Source: Botryotinia globosa (lineage: Eukaryota; Ascomycota; Leotiomycetes; Helotiales; Sclerotiniaceae). From it: a stretch of DNA of 64,000 bases. The notes beneath the pieces are model-generated. The model saw only the letters and a program-made list of their open reading frames with translations. It was not told where the DNA came from and searched no databases. Location of the stretch: the NCBI GenBank assembly GCA_014898425.1, contig RCSZ01000013.1, positions 186,001-250,000 of the forward strand, in the 5' to 3' direction. Positions 10,948 to 23,400 of the stretch are shown here, piece after piece (position 1 is the first letter of the stretch; each line of letters starts with the position of its first letter). A program made the position numbers and the translations under genes.

Positions 10948-12132
10948 ATGGAGAACTATCAGAAGTTGGAGAAGATTGGAGAGGGTACGTTTTATGCGCC
11001 CAAGGCCCGACCAAAAGAATCATTTCACAGAGTCTATTGCTCACTGAACAACGAGGGATTTATACTAACATCATTCACGCGCAGGTACTTACGGTGTTGT
11101 TTACAAAGCCAAGGATCTTTCCCATCCAGGACGTATCGTTGCTCTTAAGAAGATTCGACTCGAGGCAGAAGATGAAGGAGTTCCTAGTACCGCCATTAGA
11201 GAAATTTCTCTCCTCAAGGAGATGAATGATCCAAATATTGTTCGACTTCTCAATATCGTTCACGCGGATGGCCATAAATTGTACCTCGTCATGGAGTTCC
11301 TCGACCTTGATCTTAAGAAATATATGGAATCACTTCCAGTTGCCGACGGTGGTAGAGGTCGAGCTTTACCGGAAGGATCTGGTCCAGATTTGGGTAGAAT
11401 GGGTATGGGTGATGCTATGATTAAGAAGTTCATGAGTCAATTGTGCGAAGGGATCCGATATTGTCACGCTCATCGAGTTCTTCACCGAGATTTGAAGCCA
11501 CAGAACTTGCTCATTGATCGGGAAGGTAACCTCAAGCTTGCAGATTTCGGTCTTGCTCGTGCTTTTGGTGTTCCCCTTCGAACATATACCCACGAGGTTG
11601 TTACCTTATGGTACCGTGCTCCTGAAATTCTTCTCGGAGGTCGGCAATACTCAACGGGTGTTGATATGTGGTCTGTTGGATGTATTTTCGCGGAGATGTG
11701 CACCAGAAAGCCATTGTTTCCAGGTGACTCTGAAATTGACGAGATCTTCAAGATCTTCAAGTAAGACACAACCTTTCGGATTTTTCCAATCTACCTCGAT
11801 GGAATTTATGACTATACCTTGGATTTAACTAACACATCAACAGACTTCTAGGTACACCTAACGATCAAGAATGGCCCGGTGTCAGTGACAAGACCTGTTT
11901 CCCCGACTTTAAACCATCTTTCCCCAAATGGCAACGCGACATGAGCCAACCTCTTTGCACGAATCTTGACGATAACGGACTGGATCTCCTCGAATTGATG
12001 CTTGTCTATGATCCAGCTGGACGTATCTCTGCAAAGCAAGCATGTTCACACCCATATTTCGAGGAAGGAAGCGCGGCATACTCCGGACGAGGCGCAAGCA
12101 CTACATATAAAACTACAAACGGATACCACTGA
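10948..12132 (+). CDS. cdk1: Cyclin-dependent kinase 1 (Cdc28/Cdc2/NimX)
   Basis: Exons 10948-10984, 11085-11760 and 11844-12132 encode 333 residues. This is the serine/threonine kinase that drives the G1/S and G2/M transitions with cyclins. Visible landmarks are the glycine loop [10 protein letters not shown] with the inhibitory Thr14/Tyr15 pair, the catalytic lysine in VALKK, the cyclin-binding PSTAIRE helix (46-52), [19 protein letters not shown] and the T-loop threonine in [15 protein letters not shown] glycine-rich insert ([18 protein letters not shown]) after the fifth kinase subdomain is typical of filamentous ascomycete CDK1. Both introns split codons within conserved text (GEG/TYG and FK/LLGTP). 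Length matches the family. Confidence 0.97.
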
Positions 12133-12865
12133 GGACTGAAACATACCAATAATTGCATACATTGGATGGTTATGAGTTTGCGATAAGACGAGCTGAGATG
12201 AATTATGATATTAAAAACCACGGGAGTGAAGGACACTATACGGAAGGGAAGAATGGTTGGGGCGGACGAGGAAAATGAATGAATAGAGCTTATAGCTATA
12301 CATCAAATAGCCATGAGCTTCAGGATAAGAATTGCATGCATGGAGGGGGTTTTATTATGAATGGAGTGGATGGGATACACTGCTATGGCGGACAAGCTAC
12401 ACTTCACTTTCTTTTCCCTTTAATTTATTCCATGTTACTACCCTATGTTTTCTGCGCCCTTTTGTCTTTTTTTATACCTACATTTTTGCAAGTCCTGATA
12501 GACAGACAATTAATGGATGGCGTCTTTCTAACACGCCCAAAGTCCATTCTTTATGCTTGTAGTTGTATTCAAAGAACAAAAATATACACCTTTAGATTTG
12601 GGTTTGAGGATATGTGACTGAGATGTGATTGATATTTTTGGGTGAGTATTGCAATGTCGTTGCAAAAGTTATATGTATCTTTTCCCAACCTTAAATGATA
12701 ACCATCTATCTATTCGACCATCTAGAGTTCCCAAACGCCTCCGCTTATTTCACTACCTCTTTGAATCTTCATTTCTATTTCACTACATCTTTGCATCTCA
12801 TCTTATTCCGTTCTTCTTTTCTTTCTGTCCCAAGTCAATCTATTTTTCATCCTTCCTCCAACCCT
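12133..12865. other. 3' regions of CDK1 and riboflavin kinase
   Basis: Convergent genes flank this 730-bp stretch, which is T-rich with pyrimidine tracts after 12700. I see no gene; it should hold the two polyadenylation regions. Confidence 0.45.
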
Positions 12866-13575
12866 CTACTCACTCTTCCCCGCCTCTCCCCCCAACAACC
12901 ACCCATCCCTCTTCTCGACTCCCCAATTCTCCCTCGCCAAACTCCCCCTCGCAACCTCAATATCCGTCTCGATATCCCTGACCAAAGACTCCTTATCCAC
13001 ATAATCCAGCTCGGGACGAATATAGCCCAGAATCTCGACGCGCATGTTGCTGCCGTAGAAATCCTGGGAAAACTTGTGCAGCAGGTGTACTTCGGCTGAG
13101 CGCACCGTGTTGCGGTAGAAGGGGTTGTAGCCGATGGACATTACCATGGGGTAGAGACGCGTCGTTTGGGTGGTGGGCAGCGCAGGGGATGGGCTTTGGA
13201 GTTCGGCGTGCGTGGGGGGGAGGTCGAGTGCGGCGTACCCGAAGTAGACGCCGGAGGGGGCGGTGTCGATCCAGGGGACGTTTGTTACGGGGATGTTTGC
13301 CGTGGGGATTCCGAGCTGGGAGTTGTTAGGGCTGTGGGCTGGGAGTCTGTGGGTGAGGATGGGGAGGAAGAGAGGGGGAGAGGGGAAAGAGAATGAACAG
13401 GAGAAGGATGATAGGAAGTGGAAGAGAGAGAAATGAAAAGGGAAAACATAAAACTTACTTCTTTAGATCCACGACCAAATCCAGAAACCACCTCGCCTTC
13501 CATCCGTAAAGGATAAGGAGATTCGGGACCGCTTTCCGAACCGACGATTAGAGGGCGAGGTTCCTTGGTCGGCAT
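12866..13575 (-). CDS. fmn1: Riboflavin kinase (FMN-forming)
   Basis: Exons 12866-13315 and 13459-13575 give 188 residues. The enzyme phosphorylates riboflavin to FMN using ATP. The N-terminus [21 protein letters not shown] is followed by the family PTAN motif (LGIPTANIP, residues 40-48), which binds Mg-ATP, then SGVYFGYA and [11 protein letters not shown]. The C-terminal half carries [28 protein letters not shown], with the catalytic glutamate region. The junction GSKE/LGIPTAN is exact. Intron 1 (143 nt) has a CTAACAAC branch sequence. Length matches fungal and human riboflavin kinases. Confidence 0.95.
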
Positions 13576-14044
13576 TGTAGAGACGAGTGTGGAAGTAGAG
13601 ATTTGAGAAATGCGGATTGGATTGGATGGGTGGATGGGTGAGGGATTCGGGATAGAGAATGTATATGGATATTAATGAGTGGTGTTTATAGATAGATTAT
13701 AATTCCATAGCTAGCACTCGATGGCGAATGGTGGTGGGGTGGAATAGAACGATATACTAAGCAAGGCTACGCGACCTACCTCTCTCTATCTACTAACTTA
13801 GGTATCTTATCTCACTGTGAAGTGGGGGGAAGGCTGATATTACGCTTTGCAATTGTCTTTTATCGATAAATAAGTACATACCTGGTAGACTGGGAGAGGA
13901 AAGTAGAGGAAAGTAGAGGAAAGTAGATCTGATCCATCACAGTCTTGTTTGTCATTACTACCAAATAACCTTATACCTACCCACCTACCCACCTACTCAT
14001 TCTAGTAATGCAAAAGATCGCAATTGTAAAAATCTAGATCTATG

Positions 14045-14077
14045 AATGACGCTCCGCTGGGCCACTGCCGTGGAGGC
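14045..14077. repeat. GC-rich hairpin element, copy 1
   Basis: AATGACGCTCCGCTG is joined to GGGCCACTGCCGTGGAGGC. The second half can fold (CCAC-TGCC-GTGG). An almost identical element lies at 22327-22369. It is followed closely by CGCTTCGCTC, the reverse complement of GAGCGAAGCG, a motif also found (as GAGCGCAGCG) beside copy 2. Confidence 0.65.
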
Positions 14078-14212
14078 TTTTTCGCTTCGCTCTATGATAG
14101 GTTGTATGTATATTGATGTACTGGTGGTCGATCATTCTGTCTAGATTCTACGATAGATGTAGAGTATAGAGTATAGAGTGTAGAACTTCCGAATCAATCT
14201 AAAATGCGTACT

Positions 14213-14272
14213 ACTTACTATCTAGATACTTACTATCTAGATACTTACTATCTAGATACTTACTATCTAGGT
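14213..14272. repeat. 15-bp tandem repeat, four copies
   Basis: Unit ACTTACTATCTAGAT repeated four times almost perfectly; the last copy ends CTAGG instead of CTAGA. Confidence 0.85.
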
Positions 14273-15017
14273 ATCTAAAAGCATAATCGGAGAAAAGTTT
14301 GTCTTTGACACTTCTCCCTCGCGTGCGGCCGGTTGTGCGATACATGATGGGTGCGGAGGTTGGAAATATACAGTAGTAGGTACCTAGGTATGTGAATGGG
14401 AAGTTTGGTCAAGTAACCCGATAAGTAAGTACGAGTACAAAAAATAGTACAGATACAAATACAAATACAAACCTACAAAAAATAGTCTGACAAAAAGCAA
14501 ACAAGCTCTCTCCCTCCCTCCATGTACTTCAAGAACCGAAAGTCTCCTTTCCACGTGGCAACGGCTATCGACAGTGATAGTCAGTACCTTTGTACCTTGC
14601 TTCAAACTTCTGTAGTCGTACATGCACAGATACTTCATACTAAGTATCTCATTGTATCCACAGGACATATATCTCCACTCCATCTAGATCGGTGTATCTG
14701 TGTATCTGTGTATCTGTGTATCTGTGTATCTTGATAATATATCATACCTTTCACACCAAGTTGCAAGGGCTGGAATATCGAGGAGATCAAGCGAGCGACT
14801 CTCTCTGTACCAACCATACTAGACGGGCAAGGCACGTACGTACTTGATTGCGCGATATATCCAAAAATACCTACATAACCTTGGGAAATTTAAAGTGGCT
14901 GGGAAACCAACGCGGTGACGTGACGTGACGTGAAGTGTACCTACTACATAACTACTAACCAGTGATGGATGGGTTGGTACTTATAATTAGGAGATTTATC
15001 TTGTAATTTATTTATTA

Positions 15018-15182
15018 TATAAATATAAATATAAATATAAATATAAATATAAATATAAATATAAATATAAATATAAATATAAATATAAATATAAATATAA
15101 ATATAAATATAAATATAAATATAAATATAAATATAAATATAAATATAAATATAAATATAAATATAAATATAAATATAAATAT
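15018..15182. repeat. (ATAAAT)n hexanucleotide array
   Basis: About 27 nearly uninterrupted ATAAAT units. The absence of interruptions suggests recent expansion or active length change. Confidence 0.95.
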
Positions 15183-15923
15183 ATCTACCCTACCCTACCT
15201 ACTTATCTACCTATCCAATACATCCACACGCGCTTACCCTTCCCATCCCATCCCATCCCCTCTCATCCATCCATCCCCGCCTCTCAATTTTCCCACCCCC
15301 AAGCAAAAAGCGACAAAAAAAAAATGTAGATGGCAGGACAACCAAGGTGTGACGAGATACAAGAACCTCTCGATCCATTTCTCTTTTCCTTTTGCTCTTC
15401 TCTCTTTTTGATTCTTTTCTTCCATTCCATTCCTCACTTATCATTCCTATCTATCTATCTATCTATCCATCTGATTGATTCTGATTCTCTTATCGGAACT
15501 ATAGCATTATTTACTTACTTACCTACTACAAACTCGCTATCTACACCAATACTATCTATATCATATCATATCAAATCATCTAGCTCTCATCCGAGCATCC
15601 TCAGCCTCGTGCAGACAATCGACCGAGTAGAATTGAGATAACAAGGTATGTGTATAAACCATGTTCAGAATACATTTCTCAGTGTTATCCTTGCATTGGG
15701 AGAGAACATAAAGTTAACATCGCATCTTAGATTTCTTTCTATATCTAAATCTACATTCACATTCACACTCATCACATCACATCTCATCACATCACATCTT
15801 ATCTCATTCCACCAATCTTCCCATCAAATTCACCCCCTCAACTTCCACCTCAACCACCACTCACTCACCGCTCACCGCTCACCACAAACCCACACCCACG
15901 TTTCAAATCCAAACACCACCAAA

Positions 15924-16082
15924 ATGCAAGAAAACACCGTCATCGCCATAATCATCATCATCCTCTTCCTAATCCTCGCCCTCATCGCCTACGGCATCTA
16001 CAGACTCGTTCAGCAAGCCCGCGGCGGCTCCTCGACCATCTCTGGTAGCTCGGGGAGTTCGGGAAGTTTGGCTGATGATTAG
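15924..16082 (+). CDS. Small single-pass membrane protein, 52 residues
   Basis: The start context CACCAAAATGC is good. The protein begins MQENT, followed by a strongly hydrophobic segment (about 6-26, VIAIIIIILFLILALIAYGI), a short basic stretch (YRLVQQARGG) and a serine/glycine tail ending LADD. The layout predicts an N-out, C-in tail with the positive charges on the cytosolic side. The frame is open further upstream to 15648, but that part looks like leader. I do not know a family for it. Codon use is C-rich in the third position over the 52 codons, unlike the surrounding repeats, which supports coding. Confidence 0.55.
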   Translation: MQENTVIAIIIIILFLILALIAYGIYRLVQQARGGSSTISGSSGSSGSLADD

Positions 16083-18107
16083 ATATTTTTCTTTTCTTCT
16101 TCTTTTTCCCTCCTTCCTTTTTCTTCTTCTGAATTTGGGAAGGGGGGGAGAAAAGCAAGGGGTGGGATGGGATGTTGGAGTGCAACTGCGAGAGGAAGAA
16201 GACGAGAAGTGTGGAGGAGAAAGGTCCATCTCCACTCATACTTCTTTTCTTGGATTCTGCGGCAAAAGTTGTCGGAAATATATCTATGCATGCATTCATG
16301 CGCATAGAAATCATGAACGAACGAATGAATGAATGAATGGGTTTAGTAGAATACAGGAAGCGAATTGTGGAAATGATGGGCCTTTCACACATCTATTCAT
16401 ATATTCGTACATACATTCCTTCGTACGCACCTTCTCCCCACAGCAGCTCTGTTCACTAAAGAGTTGGACGGACGGATGTACAAATGGGAGTGAAGAGCGA
16501 TCACTCAAATCAATCATCAATGATGCCATGGAATCAAGAATTGGGAATTTACTCGAAACAATACGGTACGGTACGATACGGTATGCGTACCATGGCAACA
16601 AAACTCAAGATTAAGAAAAAGAAAAAGGTGGAAAAAGGTCGGCAGGGCAGGGCGGGGCGGGCAGCAGGAAGGAATGAAGGAAGGGATGAACGATATGTAT
16701 ATGATTCACGATATGATATGATATGATATGATATGATACGAGCGGGATGGCATGGGATGGCATGGGATGTAGATGAGAAACGAAAATAACTTTTTAAATT
16801 ATGGGGAGAAGAGAAAGGAAAGGAACGGACAGGAAAGGAAAGAGGAGATCGGTTGATCGCATGTAGTGTAGTGAGTGTATCTATATTTTAGCAGCATGCC
16901 ATGCCATGCCATACCTACCTAGGTCGGTAGGTAGATAGGTCGCAATGGAGTTTTCGGATTTGAGGTTTGGGTTCGAGGTTTGGATTGGATTGGATTGGAT
17001 ATACCACTATTATGAATATCATCATTATCATTATCATCATCATCAAAATCTATTCAGGTCAAATGAGATAGGTAGGTAGGTATGTGCAGTAACAGTAAAA
17101 TATGGTATCATTCTCGTTGTCGCTCTCATGCTCATCCACATCCAAATCCACGTCTTCAACCAATCAACCGATCAATCTCATATGCTTTCCTCCCCCTCCT
17201 CCGTTGCAACAGCATCATCATCGTCGTCGTCATCCTTTGCCTTTGCCCCTACCTCATATCAAATGATCCCCATTATAAATACAATTGTATTCCCCTTCCC
17301 TAGTCTGAAAACCACACACCCTACCCCCCAGTACCTCTCACCCTCTCCCCTCTCCTCCCCCCCCCATCCTTTTATTTTGTCATCCTCTGCCACACCCCAT
17401 CCCTAGTCCCCACATCCTCTCTCCTCACTCTTATACCCATATCATATACCACATCATATCATGCATTGCATTACATGCAGCCATCCCAAAACCCAATTGA
17501 ATTCCAACCCATAAAAGTCCATTTATATATCCATCCATCCATCCATCCATCCATCCATCCATCCCTTCCCAAAACCCTTCAAAAAAAGTCCCAAAATCCA
17601 TGCCCAAAACATATGCAATGCAATGCTCATTCCATTGGCCCATCCAAAGATGAACATGATATGGATACGAATATAAATGTACGAGTACTAAAAATCCGAG
17701 ACGAAACCCCCCATATGAAACCTTCACAAGCGAAGCACTGCTCCACCTTATGAAATCTTCTTCTCATCTCATCAACCCATCTTCCCTAAAAGGGGCATAT
17801 AAGATCTTGTGCAAATGCATATCTCAGATTCACAGTCCCATTCATGATCCAGTAAAAATCCCCATTATGTCCAAGACCTTTCGTCTCAAAAACGAAACCA
17901 AAAATACTAGCGCCAGTTTTTGCCTTGACCCCTTATGCATGAATGCAAATAAACCAAGCAATGAAAAGAAGCCATGAAGAAAGGAGGTATTAAGTTGGTG
18001 GTATGCATGGAGACCGGAGGGTATTGTATGTATCGTGTCAACCGAGAGTGGCGTCATCGTGATGAGGAAGAAGGACAAGGTGGTCTAGAATAATGTATAA
18101 CTAGAAT
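16083..18107. other. Gene-poor region with simple repeats
   Basis: About 2 kb of short-period repeats: AATG/GAATGA near 16320, ATATG near 16710-16740, GGCATGGGAT near 16745, TAGGTAGG near 16920 and ATCC at 17533-17563. No gene seen. The 3' end of the minus-strand regulator gene is at 18108. Confidence 0.5.
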
Positions 18108-20415
18108 CTAGATGCAAGGAAGGAACTGTAGATAATTAGCGTTGATCTCGTAAATATTTCCCCATTCAGTCCGACCCACCCCCCTTTCGAAAAGAAAAAT
18201 ACTCACATTCATGACAATTAACATGGGAATATCAAAGACATCCCTCTTAATTGTCCAACAAGAACTACAATCCACCTTTCCATCCTGTTGCAACGTCTCA
18301 ATTCCATTGTTCGCATCAATCTCCTTAATCCTATTACCCATTCCTCCAATTCCAGCCCCATTAAATCCAACAATATCTTTTCGCTTTCCCTTATCACCTT
18401 CAGGAGATTGAGAGGTATCTTTTGCCGTTTGATATCTAAGAAGCTTATAACGAGTCGTAACACTTCCTCTGCTGTCTCCAAATGCCAATCGTGCAAAATC
18501 TTCATAGAATTCAATGACGCTATCATCGTCTAACAGTTCTGCGAGGAAGATGGGTTGGGTTTTACCACTCGGGTACGAGTCGGCAAGGTTGAGGGGACGC
18601 ATTCTGGGAGTTGTAAAACTTCCTCGACCCGAACTTCCTGACGATGGAGGACCGCTACTTCCCGTGTTGGTATTGAGGTTTGCTTCATTCCCTAAAAGGA
18701 CTTCTTTCCTCCATCCAGTCAAAAGTGTAAATTCTTTATTAGCAGCGGCAATTTCCCCAGTCCTACGACAGACCACGGTTGGCGTGCAGCAATTCAGCAT
18801 AAAATCTTCATACTCAAATAAAGTTCTTTGAAAACATTTCTCCATGAATATTAAATCTTGTCGATTGAGGGTTTTTGTACAAGAGATGAAGGATGGTCTA
18901 ATGGAAGCGAGTGATTTGGCTATCCGAAGAGTCTTGTTTGGCGAGAATCGTTTTTGAATAAAAGCAGTCAAGCTATGGAAACCGGTCGTATACGAATAAG
19001 GTTCATGAACTGTATCGTAGATAGATGAAGGATCCCGATTCCTCTTTCCAAGGATACCCGATGGCCCAAACTTGCCAGATGGTCCTGATTTCGTATCTTG
19101 TCGTTTAGCTGGCCTGTGAGTTGCCGGTGCTGGATAATTAGTAGTGGTCGGTGAGCTCTCAAATCCCATTGTACTTGCTGCAGGACTCGCATCGGTGCTA
19201 GGACTGTGTTGACTACCACTAGTAGCAATTGCGTACGCATGAGGTAAACCATGATGTAGGTTATTATTGCCAAAGACATTTCCTCCATTCGGTCGGTCCA
19301 AACCTACAGCAAAATCTGGCAATGTATCGTGAGAATAGATTTGATTAAAGGGCGGATTATTAGTGAAAGCCGAACTGTTATTGAAACCGAGATCGCTAAC
19401 ATTCTGTGGCATTCCTGCATTTGAATCTTGTGGTGGTGTTTCTGCTGAGCCTGATGCCATGTGCCCTAGCATTCCAAATTCTAACGCTCCATAATGATTT
19501 CCGAAATTTAATCCTTCTAAATCAAAGTTGAAGAGCGCTGGATTACTAGGATCGAAAAATGCACCACCCCCGAATGCAGAATGAGAATCGTTTGAGACTT
19601 GCGGTAGAGAAATTCCTTGCAGCCCAGCTGGCCGATTACCTGCTGTGTGAAAAGTTGGAGATATCGGTGACGGCTGATTGCTTCCAAATGAAAGCCGATT
19701 CTGCAATGGCGGTGGCATTTGACCTTGTTGGTTGGCTCCAAAAAGTGGATAAGATGGTGAAGTATCAGGCTGAGAGAAAAAGTTCCCCATACCAGGAGAA
19801 GGTTCTGTTGGTGTTGATGCGGCAGTGGCTCGATTATTGCTCACTTGTTGACTATAAGTTGGCCCCAAAACAGGTCTAAGAGCTTCTGGGGGTGCATCGT
19901 GGAGATACTTTGCTTTCTTTCTGACTCCATCCTGGCAAGCATCCGCTAAACCTCGTTTTATACAACGTTGACATGGACGCTCGTCCCCTATTGAGTTCAT
20001 TCTCAGCACATGTAGCAAATTTCATGGAAATTTTTGAAAATTCAGATAAAAATAAAGAACAAAACAACGAATTGTAAGGCTCTTGGCACGAAAAAGAGCG
20101 CCAAAATGAATCCTTGATGAAAACAAACATACCACAAGTTAAATGGGCTCTTTGACAAGCAAAACAAGCTCTTCTTGCCTTCTTTCTTCTAGGTCTCAAG
20201 GGATCTTTAGGATCGAATTTTGGTTTTGTAACTGTAGCCGTTGCTCCTACAGTATTTCCATTCTCCTCACCGTCCGGTCTTACTTTTTGTTCCGCCATTT
20301 CTTGATTATCGTCCTCTTTTCCTACAACATCAAGCTCTTGCTCATGATCACTATAATCGTTCTCCGAAGCGCCATCCGAAACCTCAGGATCATCTATTTC
20401 AGTTTCTCCCGACAT
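18108..20415 (-). CDS. ERT1: Zn2Cys6/PAS transcription activator of gluconeogenesis (ERT1/AcuK family)
   Basis: Exons 18108-18125, 18207-19987 and 20133-20415 give 693 residues. The binuclear zinc cluster is [33 protein letters not shown], preceded by RRKKARR and followed by [15 protein letters not shown], diagnostic of the AcuK/AcuM/Ert1/Rds2 group that turns on PEP carboxykinase and fructose-bisphosphatase genes during growth on non-fermentable carbon. An acidic N-terminus and a long Ser/Pro/Asn-rich middle precede a PAS-like domain (about 400-650: [30 protein letters not shown], then [21 protein letters not shown]). The first intron splits the glycine between the two halves of the zinc cluster. 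The last intron (18126-18206) is 81 nt without an in-frame stop, so retention would insert 27 residues. I cannot separate AcuK from AcuM with certainty. Confidence 0.9.
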
Positions 20416-23400
20416 CCTGTCTTAAATACCTCACTTGGTACTTGTGCAGAAGCTAGTTCGTTTCTGCGACACCACACTCCAATCAATAGAAGCCCCAGTC
20501 AACCTCCCTCGCCAATCCTTGAACAGGAGCCCTGCTGCTGCAGCCTCGTCACACAACCAAGGCAACACAGGATGGTGCCGTGAACCGCCCGTCCAGCAAC
20601 AATGCACAATGACCTTGTTTCCTCACTCCCACACTTCCAGCGCACACTTCTACCACCTTCTTGCGTCTGCGAGCAATCTTAATGCTACAAAGGGTAACCC
20701 TAGCGATACTCCGAAATAACTTCTTGCCGCAAAGTAAGTACCCGCGTCTTTTCAATCCCTTACCACGTTTCGCCGCGTGCCTATCCGAACACCAACACGC
20801 GTTCGCATGCACCGCTATTTGACCGGCCTCAAATCCTCTCTTTCCGTAAATCCTTCCCAGAAACCAGGTAGGTTTGCCCGACTCGGCCGCTCCGTACTTT
20901 CTCGTAATTTCCTTGGGTCCAAAATCTCACCCTTATGTCTGTTCTCTTTTCGACAATCTTGCTTTCGATTCTTTTCGATTCTTGTTTTTTCCTTGCAGCC
21001 AATCCAAAACCTAGTCTCTTCGTAAAGCACTACATCCACACATGTATAGTCACGCGGAGAACCTACTCCTTCAACCAAGCCTCCTCTCTCGTGCTGGAGA
21101 GAATGCGCAAATGTAATAATCGAATGCTGTGTTACTGTATGATGCTGCAAGTATCCGCGAGCTAGTCCCACCGCAATCGCATTGATGCCCAAATAAAATG
21201 CCTTCCACTACTGATGCAATTGAAATATCCTTTCCCTTTTTGCGTCTCACTTCAAAATCGATATATTGGAAATGGATATATTCGCCGTCCTTTGTTTTCT
21301 CGAGCGGTCAGAGGATTTGGGGATATCTTCCCTTTTCAATTGGAACCTATATAGCTTTTTGTCTCTCTCTTCTTTGTATCTTTCGCCTCGTATGGACGAG
21401 ATTTCAAATGGTTGCAGATCAGGACGGCGGGGGTTCGATGAATTGCGAATTGAAATCGCACTTATCTTCTGTGCAATGGCGGATGAAAGGATTTGGGAAG
21501 AAGAGGTGGTGGGTAAAAGGGTGTGAGTGGGTGAGTTTGAGTGGGTGAAAACGGGTAAGCTGAGAGAATAGGTAGGATATCAATTGGTTTTCCCAGAGTT
21601 GGATTTTGAAACTTGAAACTTGATTTTTTGATTGATTGATTGATTGATTGACTGATTGAGTGATTGAACAAACAAATTACCTTTTCAACTGGTAAATCAA
21701 TAGAAGATCTTTGTACTCAATTGAATGATATAGAGTATCACCAAAACTTCATTCCTTTCAAGCTTAAACGCCGCGTGGCAGGAACGAGGTTTGTTGTTGC
21801 GACCGTCTTGTATTGTATTGTATGATTGCGCGGGGAAAATTTTAGTGATGTTCAACCGATTAAGCAAAAGGAAAAAGAAGCTTTTCCCAAAGAAATCAAA
21901 GTGGAGAGCTGGAGTGCCCAGGTGGAGTGAAGTGGATTAAAATGATGAATTTTATTATAAAGCCACAGTCAACACAGCCACATTTTACACGGCCACAGTT
22001 TTAATGCTTACCTAATACCTCCAGGTCTATCTATTTATCCAGCTCATCTCATAGGTATACCTAGATAACATTGATATACTTCTTTAAACATATATAGCAA
22101 TATAATATATATATATATATAATTGTTCAATATCATCCTCGTCATCATTAGATATTAATATTAATATTAATTTCACTTATATTAATCCATTACCTAATAT
22201 ACATATAACCTACATACAACTCTCTCTCTCACACTCGCTAACCAGACATCCCATCTCTATCTCGAGCGCAGCGAGCTAAGGGGGTTTGGGGGCTTGCCCC
22301 CATCATCACAAATCGTAAGTCTATTAAATGACGCTTCGCTGACCCTCCGGGGGCCACTGCCGTGGAGGCAGACTAGATATTATTATTTACCCTCCTTCAA
22401 ACTCCCTCGAGTTTACTATTATGATAAAAGCCGGTGGTAACAACTATCTACTACATTGCATATGCATCCATACATACATAGTACATAATACATAACACAT
22501 ACATAAAAAACTATATAATACATGACCTAACCGCAGCAAACCAAGTAACCTGTCCTCCTCTACCAACCAATCCCAAGCATCCTACTCAAGCAAACCCACC
22601 ACCATCCATCCATCACAAAACGTTCAGTAGAAACAAGCCGTCTCGCTTACCGCACATACATACATACCTGGGTATATCGTGTTGTACCATCCTGTATGTA
22701 CTGTACTGTATTGTATCGTATTGTATCCCGCTCACCGACTGACAACTGACTGACTGACTGACTGAATGACAGACAGACTGCCACCATTCATCTCGATCCT
22801 CCATCTATCCATCTATCCATCCATCGTATCCCACCACCCTTTCAACTACCAGCTACCACGTATTCTGCATCTTGGCTCTAATAGTTCTAGTCCTAGTCAC
22901 CCACTCCTCCCTTACACAAAATCTGTATTCATTCCATCCACCCATCCATTCATCCATTCATTTCCACCAAACAGAACCCGTTCCGTCCCAATGGTTTCTG
23001 GAGTTTACGGGAATACACATCCCATCACATCCCATCCCATCCATCCCCCTCCAAGACCCCAGTATCAAAACATAAACACAACTCTCAAATCCCAACTCCC
23101 TTTTCCCTTTTTTCCCACCTAGGTCTTCATACCTACCTACCTACCCAGTAGACTCTAGCTGTAGATAGAAAGACTAGAATACCACAAGTGAATAACACTC
23201 TACCACCATCCACCAACCTCTCCAATCAAAATCAAAATCAAAATCCCATCCATCCATCCATCCATCACACCTCCTCTCCTCCCTCCCTCCCCTCCTCTCC
23301 CATCACATCCACATCCACACCCACATCTACACCTACCAATCCAATCCAATCCAATCCAATCCAATAAACACAATAGAACAAATACATAACTCTACAAATA

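Larger units (their letters stand above)
13576..15923. other. Gene-poor, microsatellite-rich intergenic region
   Basis: It begins with the riboflavin kinase promoter. It contains a GC-rich hairpin element (14045-14077), a 15-bp tandem array (14213-14272), GTATCT repeats near 14690-14730 and an (ATAAAT)n array (15018-15182). A pyrimidine-rich leader precedes the small membrane-protein gene. None of the short open frames looks coding. Confidence 0.5.
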
